A stretch of 64,000 nt of DNA from Manduca sexta (Eukaryota > Arthropoda > Insecta > Lepidoptera > Sphingidae). Position numbers and translations under genes: made by a program. This document shows, piece by piece, positions 1 through 11,930 of the stretch. Within the stretch, counting starts at the first letter, position 1; each line of letters starts with the position of its first letter. The notes under the pieces were generated by a model. The model made no database searches. It saw only the letters and a program-made list of their open reading frames with translations, and was not told the origin of the DNA. Location: NCBI RefSeq assembly GCF_014839805.1, contig NC_051119.1:5759245-5823244 (forward strand). Direction: 5' to 3'.

Positions 1-759
1 ACCACATATTACTGAAGTCATTACTACGATAAATATGTCTCTAATTACTAAGTTATTACCCTTTAAAATATTCTTTAAACACATAAATATACGTGCACAG
101 ATCTTCGTTATCAGAACGAAATCAAGCGGTGAGGTCTCAAATAAGGTTTCACATATAAACCCGAACCACCTCAAGTTAAAAAAATAATTTAAAAAGAAGG
201 ACAAAGCTGTAAACATAATTATCTACACCATGAATGCCCATTTTGACAGGCACCATTGTACCACAAAAAATAACATAAAATGACTGTCAGATTCTGCCAT
301 AAAAAAAAGTTTTATTGTCATGGGTAGATAAATTGTCCAAAAAACCTACTCATATTAGCTTCATTTATTTTGTAATACAATATATGCTTTCTTAAAAGCG
401 TCATAAAGTCGTGTTTAAAAAAATGTTTTAAAAAACAACATTTTATGTTTTTCTTTATAAGGGTAAGGATTATGGTCGTAAAATGTTGATAGCTCGAAGC
501 CTGTAAAGTTCTATATTGCAGATTTTTTAAGGCATATATAAAAGTTAATTTGGATGTTAGCAAGTTCTAAGATGTTCTATTACAAAATCTTGTTTTCTTG
601 ATAAAAATCAAATCGTTTTGGAACATTTTTTTTTTGTTATAACTAGCCTAATGTTGAGGAGCAATATTAAATGGAATATATAGTTCTTTTCAGATGAGAA
701 ACTAGCTATTAAACCCGAGTTCAAATGTCTGATTCCTCCAAAGAGACCATTATATTTTT
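1..759. other. AT-rich non-coding stretch, nothing recognised
   Basis: Non-coding. The only ORF (318-563, minus) is AT-rich and low-complexity, with no domain-like pattern. Confidence -1.
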
Positions 760-1027
760 TTTATTGCTTTGACGATGGGACGAATTTGCCGTTCATACGA
801 TGGTAAGAGAAACACCACCCAATACCTTAAATTACAAAGTATTGTTTGGTATTCCATTGCGCTCGCCATCCTAAGACATGAGATGTTAAGTCTCATTATG
901 TCCAGTAGTTACACTGGCTACAATGTTATTTAAGCCGTGACTACATACTTCTGGTTGGCAGCAGAAATAGATATTCCGGTGGTACCTACCCAGGCGGACT
1001 CTCACATATCAGAGACCTACCACCAAT
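760..1027 (+). repeat. Repeat B copy (diverged)
   Basis: Starts at TTATTGCTTT and runs through GTATTGTTTGGTATTCCA, TGCGCTCGCCATCC, TGTCCAGTAGTTACACTGG and GGTACCTACCCAGGCGGAC to CTACCACC. The same ordered blocks recur at 9046, 22398, 42028 and 48483 (+) and at 24083, 36597 and 40619 (-). Repeat B is about 300 bp with no ORF and no clear TIR. Class unknown. Confidence -1.
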
Positions 1028-1779
1028 TACGTAATCCAAAAATAACTGAAGAATCTTCCATTCCATTTCCATTAATCATATTTCAACATAAAATATCTAC
1101 TGACCCCTAATGTAATAAGTGGCTTTAGTAGATCAGACTTGGCAATTAATGGCAATTGCTTTTTACTTTAACGGTTTAAAGTGGCTATAAATTCTATTAT
1201 ATCATTCAGAAATTCAAACAGATAATAACTTAATTTGTTCTGAGACCTAATCCAAAAATTTCGAATAAAAATGTCACAAAAGAACCCTTTTAAAAGTTTC
1301 TGCTAATGAATGAGCCATCTATATAAAGTTTAATGGCTTGATAGATATTCGGGGCTAGAAAAATGATTTCACACTCAAGTTGGCTTCAAAGAATTCGCCT
1401 TTGATAAAATTGCTTTTGGTGACTGAAATGTTTTTGGGCACGTAAATGAAGGTAGAAAACTTCAATCCAATAAAAACATTAACCAGTTTGCGGTAATAGC
1501 ATGATTTAATAGTCGAAGTAATAACATTTTTTATCAAAAATGTTCGCTTGATTTTGTAAGCATTGACTTTAGATGTATATTATTTAGATTTATCTAAGAT
1601 AGGTACCGATAAAATCACTTAGGAAACACAATCATATTATTTTATTTTGCCTTAAATCACACCAAAATAAGCTAACACACTGTAGTACATTCTTTCACTC
1701 GCGTTAAGAGCCCTCACTATGGCTGACTCGATGGCATAGCTGTTGAGTGAGCAAATATTAGGTTTATTGGTAAACATCA
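1028..1779. other. AT-rich non-coding stretch, nothing recognised
   Basis: No gene or repeat boundary that I can define. The minus ORFs here are short and lack family motifs. Confidence -1.
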
Positions 1780-1890
1780 AAAGATATGATATAGGCCGGG
1801 CTTCTATCACATCAAGGCAAAGATCACACATGGTGAAAAATGGGTGCGCTGGTTGCACTTTTACCAACCCTTCAGGTATGTGATGGGTGT
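1780..1890 (+). repeat. SINE-E 3' body fragment (degenerate)
   Basis: Matches the body of the SINE at 34658-34912 in order: ...CTATCACATCA, then GAAAAATGGGTGCGCTGGTTGC and an ACCCTTC block. The minus-strand ORF at 1652-1867 is antisense to this fragment and is not a gene. Confidence -1.
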
Positions 1891-2039
1891 TTCTTTTGTT
1901 TTGTGGTATTTACAAATGCAAAATGTACCCTAAATATTAATTGAGGGCATCATTTGTGTAAGCTGTATTTTATCTAAATGCATTCACCGCTTCATGTACT
2001 TCTAAAACCATCGAAATATCTTCACGAACTTTCACACTT

Positions 2040-2113
2040 ATGGGGTTGGCATATCCTAGCTGGATAAAAACCCCGAAATAAATAAAGATTAAAAAAAAAA
2101 TAAAAAAAAAAAA
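2040..2113 (+). mobile_element. Short 5'-truncated retroposon tail with poly(A) and perfect 13-bp TSD
   Basis: A 74-bp insert ends in AATAAATAAAGATT followed by an A-rich run. It is flanked by perfect copies of AACTTTCACACTT (2027-2039 and 2114-2126). A target-site duplication plus poly(A) tail is the hallmark of LINE-machinery insertion. The body is too short to assign a family. Confidence -1.
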
Positions 2114-2126
2114 AACTTTCACACTT

Positions 2127-2898
2127 CAATGTTAGGGCTACTATAAACTACTACGATAAAGATCCAAATAAAAACAATAGTTTGACGTCAAAATACGTTA
2201 CATAACCTGTTCTATGGAACACGGTATTGCAAACTGACATTCTATGTCATGTAACAGACTGATTTATCGCTAGCCAGTTATCGGACCCTCGAGAGGGAAA
2301 AATACAAGTTCACTCTAGAAATCCGTTTGAATGAACGTGAAAAATATTATTTTAAACGCTTCACTTCGCAACAATTAGTTACTGTAATCCTACAATATTG
2401 TAAATGTGAAAATTTGAATTGTGGACATGACGGTATTTTATGTTTGATCATGCGTAAACCTTTTGATATATTTGGATGACGTAAGCACATATTATTATCG
2501 ACTGGTCCTGCATAATCGTATTATAGAGTATTTTTTGTACTATTAGTAGTTTTATTATAAAATAGGCCTTGAACACCGCAAAAATTGTGAGCAAAATCCT
2601 TATAATATCGATATTCTTAAAAGCGATTAACAAAAAAACAGATCCAATCATAATGTTTATTATTACTGGCCACTTTAAATGTTTTTATGAAAAAAAAAAG
2701 GTATTCTTAATTTAAATTCAGAGCCTTTAGTGGACAATGTCAAAGTTGTTCCCGACGGGACTTAAAAGTTTGAGAGCCACAGATACCCGCTGTCGCAAGT
2801 AGCCTCATTAGAGTGTCATTACACAGAGCGCTATTGTTACATCCATTATTATTATTTTAATTATGTTTGTACATAAACGTCTAAAAAGGGATTTTGTT
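2127..2898. other. Non-coding, nothing recognised
   Basis: AT-rich sequence with no coding or repeat signal that I can support. Confidence -1.
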
Positions 2899-3150
2899 AG
2901 GCCGCAATTCTGAATTGTCGCGAGTTGTAGCCATTGTCTTTGATAAACACATGGGTCTGAATGAGCATTCCTGCTAGGAAATGTGTGTAGACGAGCGCTT
3001 TTGTGTTGACTCCGACGCGGTACAAAGCATTATTACGTCGCACCCTTAGAACTAGTGACCTAACTAAAAAAGACTGTAGAAAATGATTCGTCAATCTGGA
3101 ATTTTTAGTGGAGGTATGTATTCAGCAGTGGACAAATGGTATTCTCGAAA
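2899..3150 (+). repeat. Possible LINE 3'-end remnant
   Basis: Ends with GGAGGTATGTATTCAGCAGT, close to the GGAGGCCTATGTCCAGCAGT end of the RTE-like fragment at 53110-53330. The rest has decayed. The minus ORF 2897-3094 overlaps it and shows no known family. Confidence -1.
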
Positions 3151-3842
3151 TATCTTGTCTAATTTCGAAATAAAAATAGATTTTATTTTTATCGCGGTTT
3201 AATATTTTAATTTTCTTTCAAATGACTGAACAATGATTAACAAAAATATATGAAATTCCTTTGACGTTGCTTTATGGTGTAACAAGAAATACATAATCTC
3301 TGTTATTGTAGTGCAGTAGACGAGTCGTCTGTGCACTATAAGTATATCAGCGTGACACCGAGTGACTGACATAGGAATTATTATTGACATTATCTGACAT
3401 AAGCATTATATGTTGTATAAAGTGTCGTTCTACATAAGATTTGGTACAATTTGTTCCACGCAAAAATGCTCAAGATACTTTAAAATAAAATAACATTAGT
3501 GAGGACGAAATAAAAACTTTGTTTTTGTAAAATGCTAAAATTTTTACAATATTTAGAATTATCGTATTGTAATACACGTGTATTTTTATTTTATAAAATA
3601 AAAATATCTGTAATCAAACTCGTACTTAGTAATCATTATATAAAATATTATTTGTTAATTATTCGTTTATGAGCGTAAAAATATTCATTTAATTTATTTT
3701 AACTTCGCTTTTTAATAAAATGTGCATTAATTCCACGTTACTAATTGGATTACATATCGTTCTTTTCCAACGGTTTAAAATTAATGTTTTTAAAGGGTAA
3801 CGCATTTTAAAAATGAAATAAAATATTTTACAGCCTACGATA
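3151..3842. other. AT-rich non-coding stretch
   Basis: Contains TTTATCGCGGTTTAATATTTT around 3190, a short block also seen near 27550. Otherwise nothing is recognised. Confidence -1.
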
Positions 3843-3844
3843 TA

Positions 3845-4248
3845 CAGGGTGATTTTAATATTGCGTTACTAAATTAAACCACATATTCGTCTTCACCTTT
3901 GCTGACATTAAGCCAAAAATCATCTATTAGTAACTTGTATTTTCCTCAAAAATCCTGGTTTTAGTTTTCTGATTTTTTTATGATTTTGTAGTTTATTGCG
4001 AATATAGCATGTGCGTGAGTGTATTTCTGACTGAAAGTATGATATTGCCGCGGTGACAATTTCTCTTAGAGTAGTAGTAGTGGCTTTAGTGCGCGTAAAA
4101 TTAAAATTACTTTTTATTCATCTTTATTTTTTCCGAAACATACACTTTTTTATTTTACATCTACGGCTCAATTAACTTATTGTTAGTGTTATTTTCAAGT
4201 AGATAAGTATGTGGTTTTATTTAGTACCGCAATGTTAAAATGACGCTG
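3845..4248 (+). mobile_element. MITE-J copy 1: 404-bp element with about 43-bp TIRs and TA target duplication
   Basis: The left end CAGGGTGATTTTAATATTGC and the inverted right end CAGCGTCATTTTAACATTGC continue into matching arms of about 43 bp (about 6 mismatches), ending at ACCACATA. TA flanks both ends (3843-3844, 4249-4250), fitting a Tc1/mariner-type non-autonomous element. Further copies lie at 54130-54491 and 60039-60325. No transposase ORF. Confidence -1.
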
Positions 4249-4251
4249 TAT

Positions 4252-6487
4252 TGCACCTCTTGCAATATACTCGAAAAAGGCCAGTATTTTTAATTAAAAC
4301 CTCATTTGACATTAAGTCTGGCCGTTATATTTTACGGTATTCTTAAAAAACGAATCGAAGAATAACTAAGTACTGGCCATCGCAACTTCAGTGTTGATTT
4401 TCTTCACAATAAACTGTTTTGAATTGTTCTTTTAGAATACCATTGTATTGTCTCGCTATTGTTCAAGCGTCTTGCGTTTCAATTTAGAATTTGTGTCTTA
4501 ATGTAATAAATATAAAAGTTATTTTTATGGTTACAGTCGTGTTTGCAGAAATCAAGTTTTTAAGGTTGAAATTTCTTAAACTTAGTACCATTGTCTTATA
4601 AAAGCAATGTGAAGTAACAACATGCTGTTTGGTTACACATCGCTGGCTCACTATTACATGGTTCTACCTATATTATATTTTGCACAAATTGAATTATATA
4701 ATATGATTCTTTGTCTCTCAATAAAAAAAATAATAACCCCGTAAGATAAATAAAGAGGCAATCATGAATTCTCATGAAGACTTCGAGACGCATGTCAGTA
4801 AAATAGCGAAAGGCCTTATAGATTTACAAAACAACGTTAAGAAAGATACGCCCTTCCATTCTTAATCCCTTCTTTACGGTCTATTGGCATTGATAATTAT
4901 TCTGGATTTGTATATATAATGTTTGTCTTATTTGTTCTTTGCGAGTAGAAAATCACTTAACATCATGCGACTTGCTTGTTTGAGTAATTATTAAATTGAA
5001 AATAAATTAGAATAGCAGCGTCCAAAATTGTCATACAATTGTGTTTCATTGCAATCTTTTACTATGTTTGATAATGAAAACCAATTTTACTCAGATAATT
5101 TCCGTTGACAAAATAGACTGAGGAAAACGCCATCAAGAAAGAGTCAAAGTGACTATGCGGTCAACAGCTATCCCTTTTCTGAAGAACGCATTAGCTTCTA
5201 CATTTTTTTAATGTGTACCTACCAAAATTCTAGTGAAAAAAACGCACTATCTACCCCATACTTCTCTCTGTATGTAATTCACAGCTGGAAAATAACGTTA
5301 AGTATATTCTATGTATCAAGGTTTATAGAAACAACAAATAAAAAAACAATTTAAATGTTATTTAAGTTTATGTTAAGTCTGTTGCTAAAACTTTATATTA
5401 TTTTCATATCGATTCGATGTTATTAATCTATATTCTTAATACAATTTAAAATGTTTATATTTGGAATCACGTTGTTCTTTTTTCGTATTCAAAATATGGC
5501 GCAAGAATGAACTACTATCCTTTTTTTCGCATTTTTATGTAATTTCAAGTATGGAAAACTATTTTAATTTTAAAGAGGTTTAAGTATTATTATTTTTTTC
5601 AGTGTATATCACTATAAAGTCATTGTAAATATCTTTAGTATTAATGTGATACAAGCTCATATTGTTAATGAATGTAAATAATATATTTATTAATGTAAGT
5701 GGCTCATTATTGAATATAAAAATAACTGTTCATTTTAATATGTGTTTCATTTATATTTCCTTTACGTCCGGTTGCTATTTTGTTTTTGATTTAATAAGAT
5801 ATAGTAACTAATTTCGGCGACTTTTCAGACGGCTACAACTGTAAAATGACAAAAAAAAAACGATGAAGCAAATAATTTAGTCACAATATTTCGTAAAACT
5901 TTTGTTGCGAGCATTTTCCATGACCGCCCGCTCGTTTCTTTCCTAGTTATTTTAAATCCATCCAAAGCTTGTCTGAAAGAAATCGCCGATAGCGATAAGA
6001 CCGTCATTTTTACTTCCTGTTTGTTCATAATCTCTGTTGTATATTTAATTTTCTATACGACTTGATGTACAATAAATAGTTTCAAAAAATAAATTCATTT
6101 TGCGAAATACTCTAATAATGATAAAATTGCAATGCATTTTTCAGTTGGTTAAAATATTATACAACATTTTTACACATAAACCGGAATGCACACTATATCA
6201 CAAAATAATGAACGAAAACATTCCAATCGAGGTACAAATTGAATACCACTATTTATGAAATATGAAACGCATAGCAGCTTAAAATTCACAAAATATATTT
6301 TTAGCAAATATTTTACAACAAATTGAAAATATTTTAAAGTCTATATACGTGATATTAAAATTTAATGTTAATATCAATGCTATTTAACAGCATGAACTGT
6401 GCACGCTTTTCTACCACAAACATTGCAAACAAATCCATTATATAGTATTGTTAACCCTCTGTGCATTTTTCGAGGGCTTTTGAAAAT
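4252..6487. other. 2.2-kb AT-rich non-coding stretch
   Basis: No gene recognised. The minus ORF at 5825-6028 (67 aa) has no family motif, and its start and end are not supported by splice or codon features. Confidence -1.
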
Positions 6488-6820
6488 AATTGATCCGTAA
6501 AATAGCGTAAAACAAAAATTGTATTCAAATAGTAATTATTCGTGCATAACACAATACTTTTTAATACAATCACGGAACAGTGATTCCACTTCACCTGATG
6601 GTAAGTCGAGTGGGGTCCAACAGAAAGTCGACTGACAAAGATGATTACCCCTGGACAGTCGACACAATTATGTCGGTTGGAACCGAATATACACAGGCTG
6701 AACTTGTTATTTTTGCGCTTGAAGTAAATAAAGTTTAATCGCGGCCTTCAAACAACTGATCCGTAAAACAGCAATTAATAAAATAGAATTAAAATGGTAA
6801 TTATTCGTGTGTAACACATT
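6488..6820 (+). repeat. Approximately 65-bp direct repeats flanking a repeat-C insertion
   Basis: The blocks TGATCCGTAAAAtAGC...GTAATTATTCGTGcaTAACACA (6488-6553) and a second copy (about 6762-6820) flank a repeat-C fragment at 6590-6715. The arms differ at several positions, so the duplication is not recent. Confidence -1.
6590..6715 (+). repeat. Repeat C fragment (5' half)
   Basis: Contains CACCTGATGGTAAGTcGAGTGG, GGTCCAACAGAAAGTCGACTG, GTCGACACAATTATG and CGAATATACACAGGCTGA, the ordered blocks of repeat C. The complete reference copies are 8172-8408 and 34278-34506. Confidence -1.
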
Positions 6821-7018
6821 TCTTACATAAATGTCGAAGAGGAAAATACTGTACTAAATATATTTCAAAATACACCTAAAGGTACGGTTCCAAGTGCAAG
6901 ATTACGACGAGTAACGACAATTTGAAAACACTATTTCATAGAAAATTTAATAAGGAATATTTTAGTACTTGACACTTTTCGGATGAATGCTCAATGCCAT
7001 TTGCTCGAGGGAGAGATT

Positions 7019-7100
7019 TTATCATGTCTTAGTGGTATTATGGTAAACTTTTTGTGTTGAGGTCTTGGGTTCGATTCCCAGGTAAGGTGATAATAATACC
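7019..7100 (+). repeat. tRNA-derived SINE head (SINE-E-like), 5' piece of a split copy
   Basis: TAGTGGTATTATGG resembles an A box and GGTTCGATTCC (7068-7078) a pol III B box. It is interrupted by SINE-A at 7117 and appears to resume at 7440. It is not a functional tRNA gene: no foldable acceptor or anticodon arms are evident. Confidence -1.
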
Positions 7101-7116
7101 ATCTCTATATACTCTG

Positions 7117-7400
7117 AGCACGGGCCTCCTCCCCTATTAAGAAGGGTTAGGCCTTACTCCACCACGTTAGTGCGGGTGGGTAAACTTAATATACCATCGA
7201 AATTATACAGAACTATTTAGGTGTGTAGGTTTCCTCACGATGTATTCCTGCACCGTTAAAGTAGGCGCTAATTCCCAAAGAATACACACATAACTTTGGA
7301 AAAGTCAGAGGACCTTGGTTTACGAATCTGAGGATATTCGTGTTGGCAATTGGTTCCATTTCCAGATAGGTTAGCATCGCTATAAGCCAGGGTAAGGTAA
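7117..7400 (-). mobile_element. SINE-A copy inserted in another SINE
   Basis: In minus orientation it carries the SINE-A blocks GCACGGGCCTCCTC, TTAGGCCTTACTCCACCACG, GGTTTCCTCACGATGT and AAGAATACACACAT. The minus ORF at 7213-7455 lies on this repeat and is not a gene. Confidence -1.
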
Positions 7401-7439
7401 GATTAACGTAAGTACCTAGAATTAGGAGAAGTGATATTT

Positions 7440-7515
7440 TTTTAACCTCACCCAAGCACGGAATTGCGTCAAGTAAGTCACAATAGGCTCGCCCCCTATT
7501 ACATAAGACCTAAAA
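7440..7515 (+). repeat. SINE-E-like 3' piece of the split copy
   Basis: GGCTCGCCCCCTATTACATA and AGACCTAAAATAG correspond to the tail of the SINE at 63203-63415. It follows the inserted SINE-A, so 7019-7515 reads as one older SINE split by a younger one. Confidence -1.
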
Positions 7516-7735
7516 TAGCTGACGAATTGTAAATTTCATAATATTATTTAGGATACTTGATGAGACCGTTAGTTTCCTCTTCCTTGCATTGAAGAGAAGC
7601 ATTTCTATTTTAAGAAGCAGGATGGTATGGCAATTTATGTTGGGAATCCCTAGTGTAAATGGATGAGTTAGTTAACTTCAAAAGGATAAATTCGATGGAT
7701 ATATTATGTATTTTTTTAAACTTGCAAGATATAGT

Positions 7736-8090
7736 AACTCCTCTGCACCTAATGATAAGTGAAGTAGGGTCCGGGTTGAGTGTGACAAGAGATACCCCTC
7801 GCCTGATAACACAAGTGTGCCAGTTTGAAACTGGATATACGCAGGCTTGGAATGCGATATAATTACATGGGCAACTATAGCGTATTGGGGGACGAATTAC
7901 GTATCAAATAGCAGAACCTCTCCCCCCCCCCCCCCCCCTATGAGAGATAAAAATTTCACTCCCGTTTTGATTAATAAAAATACACCAATTCGAAACATTA
8001 AAAAAAAACTATTGAGTATTTTACGTACGTATACCTTGTACGGTGGTCACTTTACAGGCGGATACAAATATCCTACCACCAGCATTATTA
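7736..8090 (+). repeat. Repeat C copy, interrupted, with poly-C tract
   Basis: The head 7736-7890 has TGCACCTAATGATAAGTGAAG and ACTGGATATACGCAGGC. The tail 8034-8090 has TTGTACGGTGGTCAC and ATCCTACCACCAGCA. Between them is unrelated sequence that includes a run of 17 C (7922-7938). Short ORFs across it are artefacts. Confidence -1.
7922..7938 (+). repeat. Homopolymer C(17)
   Basis: A run of 17 consecutive C residues in AT-rich DNA. The run length is likely unstable and could be a sequencing or assembly artefact. Confidence -1.
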
Positions 8091-8171
8091 TAATTAATAT
8101 TAATGTATAGAGGTGAAATAACTAACTTATAGCCGACCAAAAACAATGAAGTCACTTTTATACGGACACGG

Positions 8172-8408
8172 GGAGTGACCCTTGCACCTGATGGTAAGTG
8201 GAGTGGGATCCAATAGAATGTCGATTGAGAAGAGATGATTATCCATTGGCAGTCGATACAATTATGCCGGCATGTTGGAACCAGATATACATAAACTGTT
8301 CCCGTAACGCGACACACTTTCGTGGGCCACTATGGAGGGTTTTAACACCTTGTGTACGGTGGTCACTATCCGGGCGGACAAAAAATGTATTCTACCACCA
8401 GCAAATAT
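8172..8408 (+). repeat. Repeat C, near-complete copy
   Basis: Full order of repeat-C blocks: TGCACCTGATGGTAAGTGG, ATCCAATAGAATGTCGA, AATTATGCCGGCATGTTGG, GTAACGCGACAC, GTGGGCCACTATGG, TTTTAACACCTTGTGTACGG, ATCCGGGCGGA, CTACCACCAGCAAA. About 235 bp, no TIR, no ORF shared between copies. Serves as a reference copy. Confidence -1.
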
Positions 8409-9045
8409 CATAAAATTTTGTTGTTAACCTTTAAGTAGTTAACTAGTATAAGGGCGCAATGTTTAGGAATTCATTCTAGTTTTTATGCTTGTATATTTTA
8501 TAATTTGCTATAGTTTTGATTGTAATCTGTTTTGAGTCTTAATTTAATTAAATAAATAAATTATGAAAGTAATTTATTTGCATTTCTATATATATATCTT
8601 AAAAACATAAAAATATTAAATAAGATCACCCTCCGATGGCAAGGCTCAAGACCCAAACCGCTGGTTCGAAATTCAAAATAAGAAATTATTTGCAAGTTCG
8701 AAATTCAAAATCGTTAAATATTATTTTATCTTAATATTTGCCAGTTCCAACCATAATCCGTATTACTTAATTTTTTTAATGACTACGACGGAAATGAGAA
8801 AATATTTTTCATTGAGAAACAAACAGCGACATTATTTGCTTTTGTTTTACCTTTAATGTATTAATAGATTACCTCCGGCGTCCGAATACGTAACTATTGT
8901 TTCGTCATTTTCTATTAGAGAGGAAAAATGTCGATAAGGCGATTATGTATTTATCTCCTGATTAGCTTTTACTTACGACTCAATCCATTTGAAGGCTTTT
9001 CCCAAAATATAAGTCTTATGGTAGGAACACACTTAGAGTATTTTT

Positions 9046-9366
9046 TTATTGCTTTAAATGACAAGACGAGCTTGCCATTCGCCTGATGTAACTATCGCCT
9101 TACCATCGTAAGCGATACGACCGCCTATAGACATTAGAAACACCATCCAACAACTTGAATTACAAAGTATTGTTTGGTATTCCACTGCGCTCGCTATCCT
9201 GAGACATGATATGTTAAGTTTTATGTCCAATAGTTACACTGGCTACAATATTCTTCAAACCGAAACACAACAGTGACTACACACTGCAACTTGGCGGCAG
9301 AAATAGATATTACGGTGGTTACCACCTAGGAGGTCTCTCACAGATGAGTGACGTACCACTAATAGA
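9046..9366 (+). repeat. Repeat B copy
   Basis: TTATTGCTTTaAATGACaAG, CGAGCTTGCCaTTCGCCTGA, GCGATACGACCGCC, GAATTACAAAGTATTGTTTG, TGCGCTCGCtATCCTGAG, AGTTACACTGGCTACAA, ending near GTACCACTAAT. Near full length. Confidence -1.
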
Positions 9367-11072
9367 GTATTTGAGCAAATATTTGCGTTATTTAGACGAT
9401 CTAAAGTCAACTAAAATATCGACCTTATTTTTAACATACAGATAAGGTCTATATTTCTTTCATGTTAAATTCTTACTCACCACTGCATACTTGTTCCTCG
9501 GGAAAGAATGCTCGAGCAAATTTACTAGAAAAATCCAGTAAAAATAGTTACTAAAGTTTTAAAACAGTATAAATTGATAAGTGTTTTCAAACCGAGGAAT
9601 ATTTCTGCACGACACCAGTAAGCGGTTTTATAAAATAAACGTATCATTTCCGTCGCGTCTTGACCGAGAGTTAAGGGCGGTTTCGAACTCAACGCAGCGA
9701 AAGCCGCAGCTGCAAGCCACTAGTCGGATTTTACCGCAGACACTATTCGAGTCTTACAAAATGTTATATTGCAACTTAGGAGTGGACAGATGCAAAGTTT
9801 GACTGGATTACTTATGTCCTGTAATATAACTCCAATATCGTGCACTGATTGAATAAGAGATAAATTGTGTGTATATTTAAATGGAAAAATAGCAAATATT
9901 TTGATAATGCTATATAAACAAACCAACTATTTCAACTGATGGTAATCGTCACGACTTCCCATAAAGAAAACCCTTTGATTTACAAGTCACTGTACTTGTC
10001 ATCCTTTTATGTCCCGCAGTAAAATCCATGCTATGGATGCCATTCTTGAACCTGGAGAGAGGAAGAATAGTTATATCGGTGGTACCGGCCTTCCGACTCA
10101 GATGTCGTCTTAATGCCCTTTAGGTCGGATCCCTACCAATTTTATACCGACTAATACCGACTGCTGCGCACGTGAGATGGTCCCAGAGACCCTAATACAG
10201 TAGATGTTCTCTCATAATTCCCATAACACTGGCTATAAAGTCATTTCTAATCGAAATATTAGTATTTCTCAAATCCTTCTTGGTGGGACAACTAACCATG
10301 TATACAATTCATTATCTATAGACCAACAACAAAACAACAGTGTTAAAAGAATGCTGATTGGCGACAGAAACTCACATATAATGACTGCTAAAAAAACAAC
10401 TATTACTTCGGAATCGTACCTTACACTTTAAACCGTCGTTTAGTGCCATGAAGACCCGTTTTATCTTCTATATGTGAGTTCGATTTCTGGAAGAAAGAAA
10501 GTCATTCATGGAGGGAAGTCCTCAAATCGATTGGACTGATGCCAGCTTGAAATTTAAAATTGTGAGGATCTGGAATCATTTATAACAATATCACCCTTAT
10601 GTGCCACTGTTTGGTATGGAACTGCTTTACTACTGCAAAAGTCAGACTGAAGAAATAGCTTGATGAGGCCTCAACCATAGTTGAACATGCTGGGGTAGTA
10701 TCAATAAAATTTAATATAAAAATATATGGACCTAATACAGAATTATATTGAAACGGGACCACTTCACGAACCTCCTTGGCGAAACAAAAAAGGAATGTTG
10801 CAAATCATTTCACAAAATTCAGAGAAATCTGTGTACATACGTACGTAACATAGGCAGCTATAAATACTCAATTTTTTAATTAATATCTACATTGTTAAAT
10901 TGCTAAGGGAACTTAAAAACTGTGCACGTAATAAAATAGTATTATGTAAATTATAGTTAAAACCGAATTAACGGGTAAAAAGAAACGAAATTCAGATCGA
11001 AATTATTATTATATAATCCAAATTAATTGTAATATAACGAGGATTCCCGAGAAATTTAAAATTGGTAACAGG

Positions 11073-11075
<3 letters not shown>
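9367..11075. other. Non-coding stretch with weak repeat traces
   Basis: 9581-9802 (+) is a moderately GC-rich open frame without domain motifs or splice support. Around 9935 (CTGATGGTAATCG) there is a weak match to the shared B/C head. 10060-10140 may be a decayed repeat. No gene supported. Confidence -1.

Positions 11076-11121
<46 letters not shown>
11076..11121. repeat. (AT)n microsatellite, about 46 bp
   Basis: An uninterrupted AT dinucleotide run. It creates the Ile/Tyr repeats in the two overlapping minus-strand frames at 10992-11225, which are therefore artefacts. Confidence -1.
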
Positions 11122-11124
<3 letters not shown>

Positions 11125-11388
11125 GCGCGCCCAAGGACATTCGGCGCGAAGCCGAATCGAATGTACTTGTAGCGCGCCGCCGTAAACGCCCGAACGGTCC
11201 CGACACCGTCCGTTGTACTGTGCATTGTACTTATTACCTTATTACCGCATAGTGTATTGTACTTATATTGTGTTATTCCAAAATCCGTTGAAGTATCGTA
11301 GATACTAAAGTAAGCAGAAACGACAACTTATTGAATGACAATAAGAGATTGTAAACTTAGCAAGTTATATGAATTGATTACTTACTGG

Positions 11389-11575
11389 GCCCTTATTCTG
11401 TATGATAGTGTAAACGCGTAACGCGGCCGTGTCATGTTATCTTCGAGAAATGTGCGTGGAATGGTATTGTGTAAGCCAAATTTCTATAGTCCTAAACATG
11501 ATGCGTTGTGTTACGTGCTTGTTACGCACTGTCAAAATAACGTGCGGGATAGAGAATAAGGCCCCTGGACTGCAA
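11389..11575 (-). mobile_element. MITE-D copy 1
   Basis: About 180 bp with ends GGGCCCTTATTCTGTAT and, inverted, GGGGCCTTATTCTCTAT. Internal blocks such as CATGATGCGTTGTGTTACGTG are shared in opposite orientation with the copy at 12401-12579. No ORF for a transposase. G-rich termini resemble PIF/Harbinger-type MITEs, but a target duplication is not clear. Confidence -1.
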
Positions 11576-11930
11576 ACTAGAATTATGAATGAATGTAATT
11601 TTTGACAATTTTTTTCCTTTTTAAGTATATTTTTAAGCATCATATTATGTTTTATTAACCAGTATTATGTACGAAAGTAATTTTTACCAAAAATATCCTT
11701 TTTTTAGGGATATCGATGACATCATAGTTTGTTTTTTTAATATGTGTTCAGCAACGGCACCAATTAATAAACCTATTTTTATTTTTTCGTAATTAAAAGC
11801 CAGTGGTGTATAATATCCCAATATACTCGTTGTTTAATATATAAGTAAATTTATAATAATAATAAGCTCATTTATTCTGAACTATTTGTTACATCATAAA
11901 GAAATGTAAAATAAAATCTATTCAAATAGC

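Noticed and set aside
9581..9802. 73-codon + ORF in a GC-richer patch, tested as a missing dpr 5' exon
   Set aside because: It lacks the Ig1 first-Cys pattern and a donor in the needed phase.
10992..11225. Ile/Tyr-repeat ORFs
   Set aside because: Products of the (AT)n microsatellite.
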